DNA of 6,967 nucleotides. Source: Deltaproteobacteria bacterium (lineage in GTDB: Bacteria > Desulfobacterota > Desulfobulbia > Desulfobulbales > VMSU01). Shown here piece by piece: positions 6,472 to 6,967 of the stretch. The stretch is taken from assembly GCA_024274995.1 (NCBI GenBank), contig JAJSAA010000228.1, positions 1 through 6,967 of the forward strand, given 5' to 3'. The notes below the pieces were generated by a model that searched no databases, was not told where the DNA came from, and saw nothing but the letters and a program-made list of their open reading frames with translations. Every line of letters starts with the position of its first letter. Positions within the stretch are counted from its first letter, which is position 1. Made by a program: the position numbers and the translations under genes.

Positions 6472-6890
6472 TTTTCCTCTCCCTTGAACGGACTGGGCCC
6501 CAACTCTTTAATCCGGGCCTCCATATCCTGACCCGCGGCGATAAACTGAGGACTAAGCCCCCTTTCTAAGTGATACATCTCAATACGTTCAGGCTCAACG
6601 TCCAATTCGACAAGAGCCTTCTTAACGGCTGATACCTTCTTGGCGGCTCTCTGGCTGCCCATTATATTATGGCATTCATCCTTGGGGCATCCGGCAACAT
6701 AAACCCCGTCGGCTCCATTCTCAAAGGCCTGCAAAAGAGCTGATACCTTGATCATGCCGCTGCAGGTCAGACGGTTTATAGTAATATTCTCAGGAAAGCC
6801 GTCCTCTTGCAGACCGCCATGGTTTTCGGCACATGATTGCTGAGAGGTGTAATGGCAGCAGAATGCCTGAATATCGGGGATGAAACTCAT
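6468..6890 (-). CDS. mvhD: MvhD/FlpD-like hydrogenase iron-sulfur (electron-transfer) subunit
   Basis: A 140-residue protein of the MvhD family, usual length. Such proteins hold a [2Fe-2S] cluster and pass electrons to HdrA-like flavoproteins. Visible motifs are FCCHYT (Cys11, Cys12), LTCSG (Cys43), GADGVYVAGCPKDECH (Cys68, Cys73) and the RRVxxVKK-like helix, here RAAKKVSAVKKAL. It ends in ELGPSPFKG, which I associate with paralogs found beside MetV rather than with methanogen hydrogenase MvhD. In classic MvhD the first motif is CxxC; here the second position is Thr15, with Cys20 nearby. The start has AAGGAG (6902-6897) six bases upstream. Direct 4-bp overlap with metV indicates that it brings electrons to, or takes them from, the MTHFR complex. 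Confidence 0.88.
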   Translation of the reverse strand: MSFIPDIQAFCCHYTSQQSCAENHGGLQEDGFPENITINRLTCSGMIKVSALLQAFENGADGVYVAGCPKDECHNIMGSQRAAKKVSAVKKALVELDVEPERIEMYHLERGLSPQFIAAGQDMEARIKELGPSPFKGEEK

Positions 6891-6904
6891 TTATATCTCC
6901 TTAA

Positions 6905-6967
6905 TCAATTCCCAGAGGCCTGGAGAAGTCTCTCGTCCTCTGATTCGTTCAATTCTATGGCCTGAGC
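6905..6967 (-). CDS. C-terminal end of an unidentified upstream gene
   Basis: The frame entering at the window edge encodes AQAIELNESEDERLLQASGN and stops at TGA (6907-6905), 14 bases before the MvhD-like start, with that gene's ribosome site in between. A second frame is also open (ending TAA over the ribosome site at about 6893), but it uses four AGA/CGA arginine codons and is less likely. An HdrA-, HdrC- or MetF-type protein would fit the neighbourhood, but 20 residues are too few to identify it. Confidence 0.45.
   Translation of the reverse strand, partial: AQAIELNESEDERLLQASGN

Overview
All genes that can be supported lie on the minus strand, so the window reads from high to low coordinates. 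The organism is most likely an anaerobic Desulfobacterota (former Deltaproteobacteria), possibly a Desulfobulbales-type sulfur metaboliser. This is inferred from an MvhD-MetV pair (anaerobic C1 metabolism), tandem GAF/PAS signalling proteins, a TauE/SafE-type transporter with a long exported N-terminal domain, and moderate GC content. No rRNA or other phylogenetic marker is present, so the lineage is an inference.

Layout in transcription order. (1) 6967-5803: the last 20 codons of an unidentified gene, then an MvhD/FlpD-like hydrogenase iron-sulfur subunit, then a MetV-like protein (methylenetetrahydrofolate reductase C-terminal, cysteine-rich family). The last two overlap by 4 bp. This is the signature of an MTHFR/Hdr-like electron-transfer module of the Wood-Ljungdahl methyl branch. 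MetF is not directly downstream. (2) 5802-5314: about 490 bp without a convincing gene, holding a hairpin after metV, a 9-bp inverted repeat around a possible promoter, and a good extended -10 promoter just before the next gene. (3) 5313-1176: a tightly packed four-gene signalling operon. It encodes a small exported membrane protein with conserved-looking histidines, a complete membrane histidine kinase (3 TM, PAS, HisKA, HATPase), a stand-alone receiver, and a GAF-GAF-PAS-HisKA protein that has no ATPase domain. Successive genes overlap by 4 bp, overlap by 13 bp, and are separated by 6 bp. (4) 1175-982: a spacer with a stem-loop, a promoter-like sequence and a tandem 7-bp repeat. (5) 981-1: the N-terminal 327 codons of a TauE/SafE-family membrane protein, cut by the window edge.

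The likely working unit is region 3. The small membrane protein and the membrane kinase probably sense one signal together, the kinase passes phosphate to the single-domain receiver, and the ATPase-less GAF/PAS/HisKA protein may be a second sensory input, a phosphotransfer partner or a phosphatase. No DNA-binding output is encoded, so the final target is unknown. This cluster is the best candidate for an under-described system in the window.
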